Made by a program: the position numbers and the translations under genes
The notes under the pieces: generated by a model
What the model was told of the DNA's origin: nothing
The model's database searches: none
The model's input: only the letters and a program-made list of their open reading frames with translations
Assembly (NCBI GenBank): GCA_963969395.1
Contig: OZ017804.1
Location: 7,006,001-7,070,000 of the forward strand
DNA from: Pseudoscleropodium purum
Taxonomy: Eukaryota > Streptophyta > Bryopsida > Hypnales > Brachytheciaceae
Length of the DNA stretch: 64,000 nt
Reading direction: 5' to 3'
Shown: one piece after another, positions 1 to 11,644 of the stretch
Layout of the letters: every line of letters begins with the position of its first letter
How positions within the stretch are numbered: position 1 is the stretch's first letter

Positions 1-362
1 AAAGAGTATAGCTTCCCCCCAAATGCAATGAGCTCTTAAATGGTCGCTTTATGAGCAGCCTACCATAAAGTACTTGTGTTTGATGCCATGGTGTGGGATC
101 TTCAACAAAACAGACGCTTCATTCAAGCCAGCCTCAGCCTCAAGAAAGGGACATGAGTACATTTTCATGAATGAAGTGCACTGCGTTCACTCAACAGAAG
201 GAGGATACAATTCAATTCCATCTCAACTAAATAACTTAGTTTGAATAGACTGAAAAACACTTTTGTAAATTAATGCAGCCTATCTACTTTGGTTTCGTAC
301 TCACGACAGAGTTTTCAAAAATATACACTTGCTCCAACAATTTGGACAGACACGACTTAAGC

Positions 363-657
363 TGAAGGTGGGTGCACCAAAAATCACACCGTGTCAAAAA
401 CCGCCACGGGCATCATCACTCTATCTACCTCTCCCCAAATCAATGTGAATGTATGTTGAAGAGACAATTTCAGAACCTCTATCCAGATCGAATAAAAAAA
501 CAAAAACTTTTGACACTTCCTAACTTTTGCATATGGTATCCACATGTCGCATTCTTTGGTGCGTTGGAACCTCATTGATCTTGCCAACAAGAGAGAATGT
601 GAAAATTTGACCAGTCCCGAATAATAATAGTGGTGGATTTGGAGGGACCCACCTCAC
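363..657 (-). mobile_element. Family D miniature inverted-repeat element, copy D1
   Basis: This ~295-bp copy reads on the minus strand of the family also found at 34100-34345, 57825-58128 and 62080-62372. The ends are AAGGTGGGTGCACC on the left and GGGACCCACCT on the right, so the termini are inverted repeats of the type AAGGTGG. The interior shares the blocks CTAACTTTTGCATATGGTAT and GTTGGAACCTC with the other copies. It carries no gene; the two 68-residue open frames here are by-products of the repeat. The flanking tetramers have decayed from TTAA. Family membership is clear by eye; calling it a transposon is inference. Confidence 0.7.
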
Positions 658-1489
658 CTCACCTCACCTCACCTTACCTTCCAAGACGCTACCTTGACAG
701 TGGCGTTTGTGCTCAAAAGCAAGCAGAAGGACCCGTACTGATGATGCATGATCTCCAGCAAAGGGAGAATTTCATCGTATCCATTGTTGCACTGCACTGT
801 ACTGAACAGGCTGTCAGGGACTCCCAAGTCCACTACACTGATAGGTTCCTGAATCCAACACATAGGTACATAATGGAAAATTGGAGTTCGAAAAACTCAA
901 AAATATCTTATACATCATTTTATTGATTATTAAAATTAATGTCAAATCATTGTTGTTTTTCAGCAATTTGTCGTCAAATTGCACAAATATAATTGAGCTT
1001 GCACCAAGCCCTCATAACATAAACACTGAATTTTTGGATGAAATAGCCAAAATTCTTCTAATTATTAAAAAAAAATTAGATGAAAAAAAAATTATGATTA
1101 TGTGCTATGTGCTGATGTAGTATTTTTTGTTCAATATGTGGATCAATGTTGAAATATCAAGCAATATTGTAACATTTAATATCACCAATTTGGCACTTTA
1201 TGAAAAATGAAATCAAACAAACTATATCAAATGGTGAGAAAATAGTGAGGGGCAACTTTTGATTAATGAGAACATTTAGTGTATTGGATTCAAATTAGAT
1301 TGCATATTTACAAAGCAAATTTCTTCCTAACACCCTTTATTGCATATTGGTGAGATCAAATTATTAATCCTACATATATAAGCAAATTGTGGTTCACCCC
1401 AAAGTGCTATGATATTCATACTTAACTTGGATGATGGAAGAAATCATGTATAGTGGGTATACTTTTGTCATAAAAAATATTTTTTTAGT
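658..1489. other. AT-rich intergenic DNA, no gene seen
   Basis: After the GC-richer stretch ending near 870 the sequence becomes strongly AT-rich. Only short open frames with low-complexity translations occur. A short CACCT-rich run (about 648-675) abuts the right end of the family D copy. I see no RNA gene and no clear promoter. Confidence 0.6.
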
Positions 1490-1539
1490 TCATAAAAACT
1501 TTGAAATTTGATATCTTTTTTGTTGTGAGTTGGAATGCC

Positions 1540-1935
1540 TTGAAACAAAGTCCATGCACCCTTCTTTGCAAAGAGCTTTTTAATGGTACTAAGAACGCAA
1601 CTAGGGGACATACAATTCCAAAAAGAATAGAAAAACCAAAAAAAATCTTACTTTAAGGTATAGACTAGTGTGCCTTGTGTGCTTGCCACGGTCAACAAAA
1701 AAGTGAAAATAGTTTTCTAATTTTTTAAGAACTTTAAAATTCAATAACTTTCACACCATAGGTCGAAATGCCACGAAACAAAGCCTATGCACCCCCTCCT
1801 TACAAAGAGCTTTCCAATGGTACTAATAACACAACTAGGGGACACATCGTCTTGGAGATTTCAGCATAACAAACAAAACACAACAAAACAGTTTCACTTA
1901 AGGTATGGATGTTTACACTTGGTGTTAAAAAGTAT
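1540..1935 (+). repeat. Two adjacent partial copies of the long-TIR family F arm
   Basis: Two direct copies lie at about 1540-1640 and 1664-1930. Both contain CACGAAACAAAG or CTTGAAACAAAG, a GAGCTTT block, AATGGTACTAA and AACACAACTAGGGGACA-like text. The second begins at TAGTGTGCC and passes through GCCACGGTCAA. The same text forms both arms of the 1.8-kb inverted-repeat element at 41412-43239. No opposite arm is visible nearby, so these look like solo or broken arms. The 77-residue open frame starting at 1787 is repeat text and not a gene. Confidence 0.7.
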
Positions 1936-2029
1936 TAGTCGTGAGGTTCTCATGAATGAATTTAGACCTACTTCTAGACCGGATTCACATTCCAAACATC
2001 ACCCCCAACACCAAGAGTGAACATACTTT

Positions 2030-3870
2030 TTACAGTATATAAAATCTGCAGGGAAAAGAGGAGTTTTTAGGAGCCCCTACCTTACGTACTTTCCGATGAG
2101 CGGTGTCAACAGTCCCACGGGGCGTTTTTTTCCCCACTGAGCAGACTTTCGAAGCCGTCGTGAGTTTGCGGTAGTCTCCTCTGAAGGACAGCTAACTTTG
2201 AGAGTTGCATATTCATGATCACCCAAACCAGCTGCACACATTCTCCAGAGAGGCCGAGGGTCTTCTTAGCTTTGCATCTTCATCAGCTTGCCACTTCGAA
2301 GTCACTCTCCGCATCTGGATCTCAAGCCCTACAGGTTTCAATTCGGTCCTCACAAAACACAGGGAAATTGAATTGAATGTCTTATTGCTTGCATTGCATT
2401 TGGAAACTTAAAGTCTCCGAATTGTTAGCTAGCCCTGCAGGTACGCATGCACCATGGATCCCCATTCTTTCAGTTGCAACACACTTGCAGAGGTTTAATT
2501 TAATTTTGTCAAGGAAACATGCAACTGTCAGTACGTACGTACGTACAAGGAAATTAATTGTCTTTTTGATTGCACTTGGAAATTCTTTGTGTTGGTAGCC
2601 CAGCAGATGACAAAGTCGAGTAAACAAACCTTCAAAAGCAGAGAGTATTTGTCACCGCAGTTAGTAGAAACCCAAGAAAATTGCCTTCAGTTAAGAGGTT
2701 GCATTTAGGAAGTCTTCGTGTTTTGATCCCTGTACTAACTGCACAATCTTGTGCGCGTGAATAGACTTGGAATGCGGAGGTTTTGTCCCTGCAGTCACCA
2801 CAAATCACAGGGAAATTTTCTTGTTGATTGCATCGAGAAATTCTTGATGTCGCATCCTAGTCTCTCGGGGAGAGAATTTTCGTGTCTGTCAACAACCCTT
2901 CGATTGCAACACAGGGATCTCATGCCAGGATAGGGTAGTGTGAGTTTGGGGTCCCTATGTTAGCCTGCGTTGGCATGGGTTTAGCTTGAATAAAATTGTC
3001 TGAGTGGCACGTGAACCCTACTTCAGTCGATCATGTTGTTTAACGTGCAGCTAGAAGCGAGGGTCCTATGTGAATAACTTGCTGTACTAGTCTCTAGGGC
3101 TACATGCCTGCTTGAATTTCTGCGTCCATCTTCACCAAAAACACTTTCGTGTGGGATCATGCTAATTCTTGAAGAGGGTATCAGTACGTGTGTTTGTGCT
3201 TATACTTTGACAAACTGCAGATTAGGTCAACGGGATCTTGAATCAGAGTAGCTAAGAAATTGAAGCATGCACATAATATTCCTCTTCAGAAACACTGAAG
3301 TCTTGTTTTTTGTTGTAGAGGGCTCACAAGCAATGGCGTGATTTCCATGGACTTGCAGTGAGCAAAGAAGTGCCGCAAAGGACAGAAGTTTCAAGAGGTA
3401 CGCAAGATGTTTCAAAGTTCGGAATACTGATTAAATTCATTAATATCTAAAGTCCTGCTCTGTGGGTTTAGAACGAATGATTGATATCACATTTATTAGG
3501 TCGGTCAGGACCATCACAGTCTTCTTGAGTAGAATATTCGTAGTATATATCCGCAGCCTGCAGCGGAAATCCAGGATATCAAATCGATAGCCTTGACCTA
3601 AACAATCCTCTGCACTCTGGTCCTCTTGATGTCTCTGTCGCGAATCCCACCTACGAATTGAAAGATACGTTACGTGACGCAGAATGAGTAGCGAACCTGG
3701 AAAACTTTCACTTGTGTACTCTGTAGGCGAACCGAAGAATAGAGCAAGGATTCCACGGGAGGCACTTTTGTGGGAAATAATGGGTTTAGGGCTCCAATTT
3801 TCTGTCTCCATGCTTCAAGTACTGTAGTTTGATCGAACCTTCATCGCTGTCGTTTGGCGAATTCTGCGCT
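2030..3870. other. GC-moderate region upstream of the CAT gene with three degenerate direct repeats
   Basis: Composition rises here relative to the flanks. A TATA-like TATATAAAA lies at about 2035-2043. Three imperfect direct copies of a block of the form CACAGGGAAATT...TTGATTGCA...GGAAATTCTT occur near 2351-2406, 2543-2600 and 2796-2856, each followed by a stretch with CCCTGCAG or GATCCC. I recognise no protein; open frames reach only 123 residues (3440-3811, minus) and show no family motif. It could be distal promoter, a transcribed leader for the CAT gene or the relic of another gene. Confidence 0.4.
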
Positions 3871-3983
3871 CCCTTGAATCAACTGAAGTGATAGTTGCAC
3901 CTCAACATCGTCACTTAAGCCTTGTCGAAGGGGGGATGTTGGTTACCTTGATTGCCTTGCATTGTAACCTCCGTTGCAAGCAA

Positions 3984-3984
3984 C

Positions 3985-4019
<35 letters not shown>
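3984..4019. repeat. (TG)n microsatellite upstream of the CAT gene
   Basis: ATATATATG runs into about 14 consecutive TG dinucleotides, ending roughly 245 bp before the CAT start codon. It is a simple repeat and could vary in length between individuals. The four open frames that cross it are artefacts of the dinucleotide run. Confidence 0.95.
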
Positions 4020-4129
4020 GACATGTGCATGGACAACATTGGGTGCATATGCATGGACGCATTTGGACTCTAGGTTCCGAGTTAGTAATCACAAATGTGT
4101 ACAGAATTCTGCATTTTCCAGCCGCAAAT

Positions 4130-4263
4130 GTAATTCTTCTGTTTTTTTGTACAGATAGCTCAAATCGTTGCAACCCGGAAGGGAATAGAGATTGAATGTT
4201 GAGGTGATCAATTAATCTGCTGCAATAGTAGCGAGGAAGACTTGAAATCGGAGTCCCCCGACC
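4130..4263 (+). promoter_or_regulatory. Probable CAT 5' leader with a possible 3' splice site
   Basis: A pyrimidine-rich stretch ending TTTTTTTGTACAG at 4143-4155 looks like a plant 3' splice site. This suggests that the 108 bases before the ATG may be the second part of a leader interrupted by an intron. The upstream donor cannot be placed from sequence alone. The start context ACCATGG at 4261-4267 is favourable for initiation. Confidence 0.35.
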
Positions 4264-7200
4264 ATGGCCATGGCCACCTCATCGTCCTCCGCCTGGCTCC
4301 CCGAGGAGTCCTTCCAGAGCTGGTACAACTACCGCCACGCGCTCCTCGCGACGCCCGCGCGTCTGAAAAACCGATTCTTCTCCCGCTCGCTCGTCTCCTC
4401 CGAGCTCACCGACATGAAACACCGCAGCACCTTCGCCCTGAAGCGCACGCTCTCCTGGTGGGACCTTATCTGGTTCGGCATCGGGGCCGTGGTGGGCGCC
4501 GGGATCTTCGTGATCACAGGGGTGGAGGCGAAGGATCACGCGGGGCCTGCGATCGTGCTGAGCTATGCGGTCGCCGGAGTGTCGGCGATGTTGAGCGTCT
4601 TTTGTTATACGGAGTTCGTGGTGGAGATTCCGGTTGCGGGAGGGTCGTTTGCGTACTTGAGAGTGGAGTTGGGGGAGTTTGTGGCGTTTGTGGGGGCGGG
4701 GAACATTGTGCTGGAGTATGTGATTGGGGGAGCGGCGGTGGCCAGGGGATGGACGAGCTATTTCGCGTCGCTGATTTTCTCGGGGACTCATGTTAGCGAC
4801 AAACTGCGCATCACGACGAACCTCGCGGAAGGGTATGTATATTCTAGCACGTCCTTAATCCTTCCACAAATAATTGTTTTTCTCTTTTAAGGTTTCAACA
4901 CCCGATTTATCACAACTACCTAACTGCAGCACTCCAAATTCTTGCTCGAACAATGGTTAAGAGTGTGTGGCATGCAGATTGCTACAACTTGTTATGAGCG
5001 AATGTCACAATGAGATAGGAACATGTCACACCGAGATTGTAACATGTACTGCATGTACGTAATACTCATTCAGCATAGCCAGCGGCAACAGATGTTGACA
5101 ATGTGAATCAAAGCGCTGCAGGTTGTTGCGACTTCTTGTGTGTGCATCTCACACAGAGATAGATATTGACATGCACCACATGTAGCACTCATCTAACATA
5201 GCCACCGACAAAATGACAACTAGTGGCAACAAATGTGGATCAATGCGCTAGCCGCAGGTTGTATTCGTTGAGTCCGAAGCAAACGAGGATGTGTCACTTA
5301 TATGTCCCTACAGCAGCGTTGACTACGATATAGATTGTGTATTAGTTGTGGTGCATTGTACTGTGGTGACTTATAGTTGGTGCATGTCACGTTGAGTCGC
5401 AGAACAAGCGTCAGAGTGATATCAATCTTTCACTTAACCTAAATCTGGCCAAGATTTTTCCTAAAACATGAGACCTCGCTAACAGTCATGACTGACATTT
5501 GCTCGATAATAGATCACCATACCTCAGTTCATATCAGTCTTTGGTCTGGTGCAACCATTGTTGATGTGTGCTTACCAAAAAAAATCAGATCTCGCTAACA
5601 CGCTCTTGGCTGTCTGTGAAATTTGTTCGATGATAGATTACGTACCTTAAATATCTTTGATCTGGTGCAACCGTTGAAATTCTCCGTTAGATTAGATTAG
5701 CCTAAGAACGCAGAGAATTGATGTATGTTCCCCTAAAAAATCAGACCTCGCTACCACGGTCATGACCATGACACTCGATGAAATTTGCTCGACGATTGAT
5801 CACGCACCCTAGTTTAGTTCACACCAGTCTTTGGTGTGGTGCAACCGTTGAAACTCTCCGTTAGATTAAATGAGCACTAAGAAAGTAGAGAATTGATGTG
5901 AGTTTACCTGGAAAATCAGACCTCGCTAACACGGTCATGACAGTCGGTGAAATTTTCCCGATGATGAATCACGCACCGTACCCTTAGTCTATATCGCAAC
6001 TGTTGAATCTTCCGCGTAGATCAGATGAGCACTAAGCAAGTAGAGAGATGATAACCAATTGTATAAAGCGCTGAAATTGCTTCAACTCATTCAACCTTTG
6101 TGCTGCATTCCAGGTACAACAAGCTGGACCCCATGGCGGTGGGTATCCTCATCCTCGTCGGCATCCTCGCAACCTGGAGCACCAAAGGAACTTCCTACGT
6201 GAACTGGATCGCTTCCCTCGTCAACATGTTCATCATTGTCTTCGTCATCATCGCGGGCCTAGTTCACGCAAACCCCTCCAACTTCACCACCAATTTCCTC
6301 CCCTTCGGCGTCCGCGGCCTCTTCTCCGCCTCCTCCGTCCTCTTCTTCGCCTACCTCGGCTTCGACGCCGTCTCCACCCTCGCGGAAGAAACGAAGAACC
6401 CCCCTCGCGACATCCCCATCGGACTCATCGGCTCCATGCTGGTCTGCACCTTCCTCTACGTGATGATGGCGCTCACGCTCACTCTCATGGTGCCCTTCTA
6501 CGCCATCGACGCCAATGCGCCGTTCGCCGCCGCTTTTGCTACTGTCGGATGGACCTGGGCGAAGTACATCGTCGCATTAGGCGCATTGAAAGGAATCACG
6601 ACCGTCTTATTGGTAGCAGCAGTAGGACAAGCGCGTTACCTCACGCACATCGCAAGGGTGCATCTGATTCCACCCTGGTTCGCGCGCGTGAACAAAACCA
6701 CCCAAACCCCAATCAACGCAACCGTCACCATGATTCTGGCTTCGAGCGTTGTTGGTTTCTTCACAGACTTACCAATCTTAGGCAATTTGTTGTCCATGAG
6801 CTCGCTCTTCATCTTCTTCCTGGTCGCCGTTGCGCTTCTCGTGCGGCGATACTACGTCCCGAACGAAACGAGCTTCCGTCATGGGGCTCTGTTCACAGTA
6901 TACATGGGCGTGATAATCGCGTCCTCGATTGCGATTGCGGCGTACTGGGGGTTGAATGCCTCTGGATACGTGGTTTACGCGATATGTGGTCCCATATGGT
7001 TACTGGCGACGATCGCGATGGCCGTAACGTTGAAGCCATTGCGGCAGCCTACGACGTGGGGCGTGCCGTTAGTGCCGTGGTTGCCGTCGCTCTCGATTGC
7101 CTTTAACATTTTTCTATTGGGGACGCTAGATCGGGCGAGCTTTGTGAGATTTGGCGTGTGGACGGGGATCATGCTGGTGTATTACTTCTTGTTTGGGTTG

Positions 7201-7326
7201 CATGCGAGCTTCGATGCTGCGGGAGGGGAGATGCCCGTAGCGAAGAAGCAATGCGACGACGCCGCGGCGCGCGAGAGTGGCGTCGTGACGGGGCCGAGTG
7301 CGGCGTTGCCGCCGCCGCCGCCTTGA
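4264..7326 (+). CDS. CAT: Cationic amino acid transporter (CAT family, APC superfamily), two exons
   Basis: The coding sequence is 4264-4832 joined to 6114-7326, 593 codons. The intron 4833-6113 begins GTATGT and ends CAG, splitting a Gly codon after two bases. Family members are membrane permeases that move lysine, arginine and other amino acids across the plasma membrane or tonoplast. Visible features: a hydrophilic N-terminus; first membrane segment with the APC motif GAVVGAGIF at residues 74-82; an EIPVAGGSFAYLR block near 121-133; LDPMAVGI at 194-201; and the signature FFAYLGFDAVSTLAEETKNP at 267-286. About a dozen further hydrophobic segments follow. The length matches plant CAT1/CAT5-type proteins. 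The C-terminus ends in a run of five prolines encoded by GCC/CCG-rich DNA. Exons are far more GC-rich than the surroundings. A second ATG lies two codons downstream; the first is preferred. Family is certain; substrate and membrane are inferred. Confidence 0.95.
5022..5262. repeat. Two direct copies of a ~110-bp block in the CAT intron
   Basis: Copy 1 at 5022-5126 and copy 2 at 5145-5262 share, in order, CATGTCACAC or CATCTCACAC, an ACTCAT block, ACATAGCCA or GCATAGCCA, GGCAACA, AATCAA or GATCAA, GCGCT and GCAGGTTGT. They are clearly related but diverged, which points to an old local duplication inside the intron. Confidence 0.75.
5461..6056. repeat. Four tandem units of ~120-175 bp in the CAT intron
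   Basis: Units start near 5461, 5578, 5736 and 5911. Each begins with a variant of AATCAGACCTCGCTAACACG, followed by CATGAC, a GAAATTTGCTCGA block, ATCACGCACC, and in units 1-3 a TTTG(G/A)T(C/G)TGGTGCAACC block. Units 2-4 close with AGCACTAAG-like text and AGAGAATTGATG. Together they make up nearly half of the 1281-bp intron. They end about 57 bp before the 3' splice site. No coding potential is seen. Confidence 0.8.
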
Positions 7327-7767
7327 CAATACTGATTTTTTTGTGGCTTGTCTTTGGGCAGAGAAATCGTCCACCTTTGTTTATACATCCATCACTTGTG
7401 CATAATTGCATCGATAAAATAATCTATCATTTGTAAAATTCATCCAAAGTTTGGTGAACACCAAGTATTCTTAGAGATGATTTCGGTGATTTCATCCACT
7501 TCCCTTAGAGATTTATGCCCTTGGTGGTGTGACATACACCTTCATAGTCCAAAAAACATCCACTTTTGTTCATAAATCCATCAATTGTAAACTTTCATCA
7601 ATAAAATATTCTATTATTAGTGAAATTCATCAAACATTTGGCAAAACTCAAGTATTTGGAAGAGATGCTTTCGGCAATTCCATGAAGTTTCGTCTCTCTT
7701 GTTTTATAGTATGTGATAAAAGTGACCAACAACAAATGATGTAGGAAATTGAGGATAATTATCCACT
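7327..7767. other. CAT 3' flank
   Basis: AT-rich sequence follows the CAT stop codon and should include its 3' untranslated region; AATAAAATA-like runs near 7415-7425 and 7600-7608 could serve in polyadenylation. Two diverged direct copies of a block with ATCCATCA(C/A)TTGT...CATC(G/A)ATAAAATA occur at about 7387-7450 and 7585-7640. Confidence 0.5.
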
Positions 7768-8508
7768 TTAACCCCTAAAGAACCAAAGCCTTTTTTCTGC
7801 CAAAAAACACTCAAAACTGTCATTTTATAGTGAAAGGTAAAAAAACTTTAAAATTATATTTTTCCACATCTAACCGTAGGTTCTTACAACTAACTAGTAT
7901 GTGTGGAAAAAATTTCAGAATTTTTGACCACACAAATTGCAAGATATATGCATTTAAAGTGGGAAGACAAGTTTTTCAACACATTGTAGGGCTAGATTTT
8001 TGACTTTGAACATTTTTAACTTTAATTATATGCACTAAAGATTATCAAGCTTTAAATCTTTATGGTATAGAATTGAGTTGAAAATCTAGGAAAAAAAATT
8101 TTTAACTTAATTTTTATTCTTTAAAGAATTGTTTAGTAGAAGTAGATCGAAGATAGAAGGAAAATCTAAATTAATTATATCTCTAAAATGGAATTTAAAT
8201 GCACTAATCACAATGGTGAGATTATTCTAGCAAGCAAGATAAACCATGTGGAATTTTTTTTATTTTTTTAAATTATAAAATTGCATTCAAAAATGAATTT
8301 TATGAGTTATTTTTTCAAGAAGATGCTCTAATTGCCTGAAAAACAAGATTGTCCATAACTTTCTCATAAAAAAACCTAAATGGAATGAATCAAGCCTTCC
8401 ATATAAAAATAATAATAATCTATGAGGAAAAAAAAAATTAAATAGAAAATTAAAATTTTTGAAATTTTTTTGTTGCCGTCCATCCTGTGTTTTGAGCTTA
8501 TTTGGGCA

Positions 8509-9076
8509 TAAGGTAAACCTGCCTATGACAGGCAAATCACCCATGACAGGCAAATCACCCATGACAGGCACCTAGGGAACTCCCCCATTACAGTCTTCCA
8601 TCAACCCATGAGAAACTTTTTCTTAAAAATAGAATTAAGACTACATTAGGTTAGTTTTTAGTTGTCATCAAAGCCTTGGAATATGGTTATGGAGTTATTA
8701 ATAACTGTAATAGAACATTGACACCTTTCTAGTGTAAACCTGTTAGTAAAAAGTTATTTTTTAATTTCTTTATGTCATATCCATGTTAGGAAATCTTGTA
8801 ACCATGTTAAAGAATGTGATGACTGCTTTGGGTGGTAAGATGATCATCATGGAAACACTTTTCTACTGATTTGGGGTAGTCTACAGACTTTTTTGGGCAA
8901 ACTGGACAGCAAACTTCGAAAATTCACAAAAAATTCATATTTTGTCGAAAAAATAAAATTCTAGTTGCTTCCTTCATTTCTCACATTTGTCTTTGTACAA
9001 AAAAAAATCAGATTTTTTTTGTCAATGGCAATAGGACAGATCAGCCATTCTGCCTGTCATAGGCAGGTTTACCTTA
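8509..9076. repeat. 26-bp perfect inverted repeat with 516-bp spacer inside E1
   Basis: The arm at 8509-8534 reads TAAGGTAAACCTGCCTATGA and continues CAGGCA; the arm at 9051-9076 is its exact reverse complement. Matching stops abruptly at both sides. Perfect identity here contrasts with the diverged outer ends of E1, so the pair is younger than E1 or is under constraint. It could mark a separate small insertion. Confidence 0.85.
8525..8570. repeat. 18-bp tandem array, 2.6 copies
   Basis: The unit ATGACAGGCAAATCACCC occurs at 8525-8542 and 8543-8560 without a mismatch, followed by a partial third copy ATGACAGGCA. It extends the left arm of the 26-bp inverted repeat, because the last part of that arm is the first part of the unit. 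Confidence 0.9.
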
Positions 9077-9244
9077 ACTTTTGTTCCCCAGAACCAATTG
9101 AAAAAAAATTATACTTCCACAAAGCTAAACAATTGTTCAATCTTCAAAAAAAGTTTCAAAAAATCAGGAAAAAATTTCAGCCCCTACCTACTTGCCCAAA
9201 ATCCCATTTGTCTCCCGCAAGGACAATGGTCCTTAAGGGGTTAG

Positions 9245-11492
9245 GTTCACCCAATTATGGAACATTGCATTCATATTGGTTTTAGATGGATTTGTCTAAA
9301 CTATATGTTGGTCTTTAATGTTGTTGGTATAGCTAGCTATCATTTTGAAAGTGGATCCCATGTGCATTTCCACCTTAGTAATTTCATTTCAATTGTTTTG
9401 TGGTAAATTTTCAATGTTCTAGTGCCATTAGAAAAAAGAATGGGGCCTCAATAGGGCTTTTAGACTTTAGAGCAACAATCTAATGTGAATGAAATAAATA
9501 ATAATAATTTTTTTGGAATTAAAAAATAAATAAATTTAATTGCAATTTGGCATGGCACCTCATCACAAGTTTTTTTAATATCATTTTTTCCCCCAATTTT
9601 TAATTTATTTATCCACTTCAAACTATTGGTTTAGAATCTAACAATCCTATTCAGGCCAGTCCTATTCTCATGGCAATGTTTCAATTCCAATGTTCTAAAG
9701 CAATCTCCACATGTCCCATCCTAATGAATCCATGACTATATCATATATACCATAAATGTCCATCAACATGAATGTGGACTTTATTTTTTGCAATCATTGA
9801 AGGATTACCTAGGACAAATCAACTAGAGGGGATATTGTGCTTAGGGTTTAGTTAGGTACATCAATCTCTTAATTGAATGATAGGATTGTGAGACATGGCC
9901 CATATTTTTTGCATTTTACAATAAGTTTGTGCATGCACAACCATGTGCATTGTTTAAATGTACCAGGTACTACAAATTTGTTTTTGTGTTTCAAGAAAAA
10001 GTGCTTCTTCTACTTTCCATTCCATCAAATATTCTTCAATTTTCTATAGTGTCTACATTAGTGCTCTCAAGTACCTATCATTTCAAATTTGTAGTTATTT
10101 AATGATTTACAGAGTTCCTTGCTCAAGTGCCATTCAAGCACACCATTTAGCCTTTGCTTCAATATGCTTTTGCTAGATTTGTTTTCCACTTCAATCTTTT
10201 CTTTCATTTCTTAAACACTTTGTCTTCTATTTTTGTACCAATTGCATAAATTCAAAGCAACATTGGACAAATACATCATGAACCTCAATTATCATCCTCC
10301 CTTTCACTATTTCAAATGTTCAACTATCATAGTAGGTTAGCTTAGAGTTATATTTGTACAAACAATTACAATTAGCCTTTTTCAAAAATCCCTTTTGATT
10401 AACTTAGAGCTAAGGTGTACATGATAGGTGAAACAGTCTTCACTACAAGACTTGCCTATGACATTTTGGTGAACAAGAAAGACCTTGGGAGTAACTTCCA
10501 AAGCCTTGCAAAAAACTAGGTGAATAAAAATGAAGAATCTTAGGGTGATAATACACCATAGCATTCTAGTAGGAATGAAGTGAGTGGCATGCCAATATGC
10601 TTGCTTAGCTAATAAGATCACACATCTATGGATCTAATGAACTCAAGGATCCAAGTTGTAAGTCAAAACTTATGGCTCTTCAAGTTGGTAGTGTCCAAGT
10701 TGTGAATTCAAGGTGTGGGACATGGAAGAGGGGGTTCCAAGAGAAATCCCTCGTCCAAATAGGGCATGTTGTATATCATTGAAAAACTAAGGAGACAAGG
10801 AATTTAGAATAATAAGATTCACAAAGAGCTTAACTATGAGCTAGAAGTTATGGGCAACAAAGAGATTGACTCTAGAGAACTACACTTATTTAATGATTCA
10901 AACTTTTAGAAGGTTATAACTTGCATGATAATTGTTGCATTTGAAAAGTGAGTAGTCTATGGTGATCTACAAATAAAATGAATCACAAAAACAATCTTCT
11001 ACTTTGGATTTAGAGTTTAAAGTTAAAAATCATTAAAATAAGAAGATCGTGAATCTTTTAGAACTTGATTTTATAGCTAAGGTATGGAATTAGGTACCTT
11101 CTCAAGGAAGAAGTGTATTTTAGATGTCTTAGTGATTTATAGGAGGGATGTTTGCAAAATCTCACAAAGAGTACTATAAGAAGGGATAGTCTCTTTGTTT
11201 ACTCCCTAATAGTGTTGTGGTGAGCTATAGTTGCTATGGGTAATGAGGTTGACGATAGAATGTTACTACCACCTTCATGACACTGTGGATTGATCTTGAA
11301 TTTTTTGTGATATTTGTTGGATGGTATCCAATTCTTTGCTAGATTGCAACATTGAGTCCCAACTAGTAAGTCCCAAGGTAAGTTCCAAAGTGGGTTCTAA
11401 AGTGAGGTTGTTTGGCTTTAATAGAGATTTGGATATTGTTCAAAAGTGGTAAGCAACAATGATGAGTGGTGCCACCATAGAGTACTTGGACA
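9245..11492. other. AT-rich intergenic DNA, no gene seen
   Basis: Long A/T runs and short open frames only (the longest are about 70-80 residues and low in complexity). No domain, RNA gene or clear repeat was recognised by eye. Confidence 0.55.
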
Positions 11493-11644
11493 TTAACCCA
11501 TTAAGGACCATGTCGATGACCGCAAATGAATATTTGGCTGAAAATGACATGTTTTCATCAATAGCCAGAGTGACTACTATTGAAAATCTTTTGTTTTTAG
11601 CCACAATCATCTACCAATCATCGACGTGGTCCTTAAAAGGTTAA
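11493..11644. mobile_element. 152-bp miniature element with 27-bp TIRs and TTAA at both ends (E2)
   Basis: The left end starts TTAACCCATTAAGGACCATG and the right end, on the minus strand, starts TTAACCTTTTAAGGACCACG. Both then continue TCGATGA, giving 24 matches in 27. TTAA is intact on both sides. The interior has no coding sequence; a 61-residue open frame that covers the element is an accident. The terminal GGACC motif is shared with the larger TTAA elements in this window, so it may be a deletion derivative mobilised by the same activity. Confidence 0.8.

Larger units (their letters stand above)
7768..9244. mobile_element. TTAA-bounded non-coding element E1 (~1.48 kb)
   Basis: The left end is TTAACCCCTAAAGAACC and the right end, read on the minus strand, is CTAACCCCTTAAGGACC; 14 of these 17 positions agree. 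The first ~220 bp match the left ends of the copies at 13368 and 52074 (for example AACCGTAGG and ATTGCAAGATAT). The last ~60 bp match their right ends (CTTGCCCAAAAT). It is longer than the ~920-bp copies and has a private interior with an 18-bp tandem array and a 26-bp perfect inverted repeat. No transposase or other long frame is present. The right TTAA has become TTAG. Confidence 0.7.

Noticed and set aside
3440..3811. 123-residue minus-strand open frame
   Set aside because: No recognisable motif, no supporting splice structure and no compositional sign of coding; it lies in upstream DNA with degenerate repeats.
6549..7106. 185-residue plus-strand open frame within CAT exon 2
   Set aside because: It is in a different frame from the well-supported transporter and has no family resemblance, so it is a shadow of GC-rich coding DNA.
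8525..8570. Possible CRISPR-like or regulatory direct repeats
   Set aside because: The 18-bp units are contiguous without spacers and lie in a eukaryotic transposable element.
11459..11644. 61-residue open frame
   Set aside because: It spans almost exactly the 152-bp miniature element and its text is inverted-repeat sequence.
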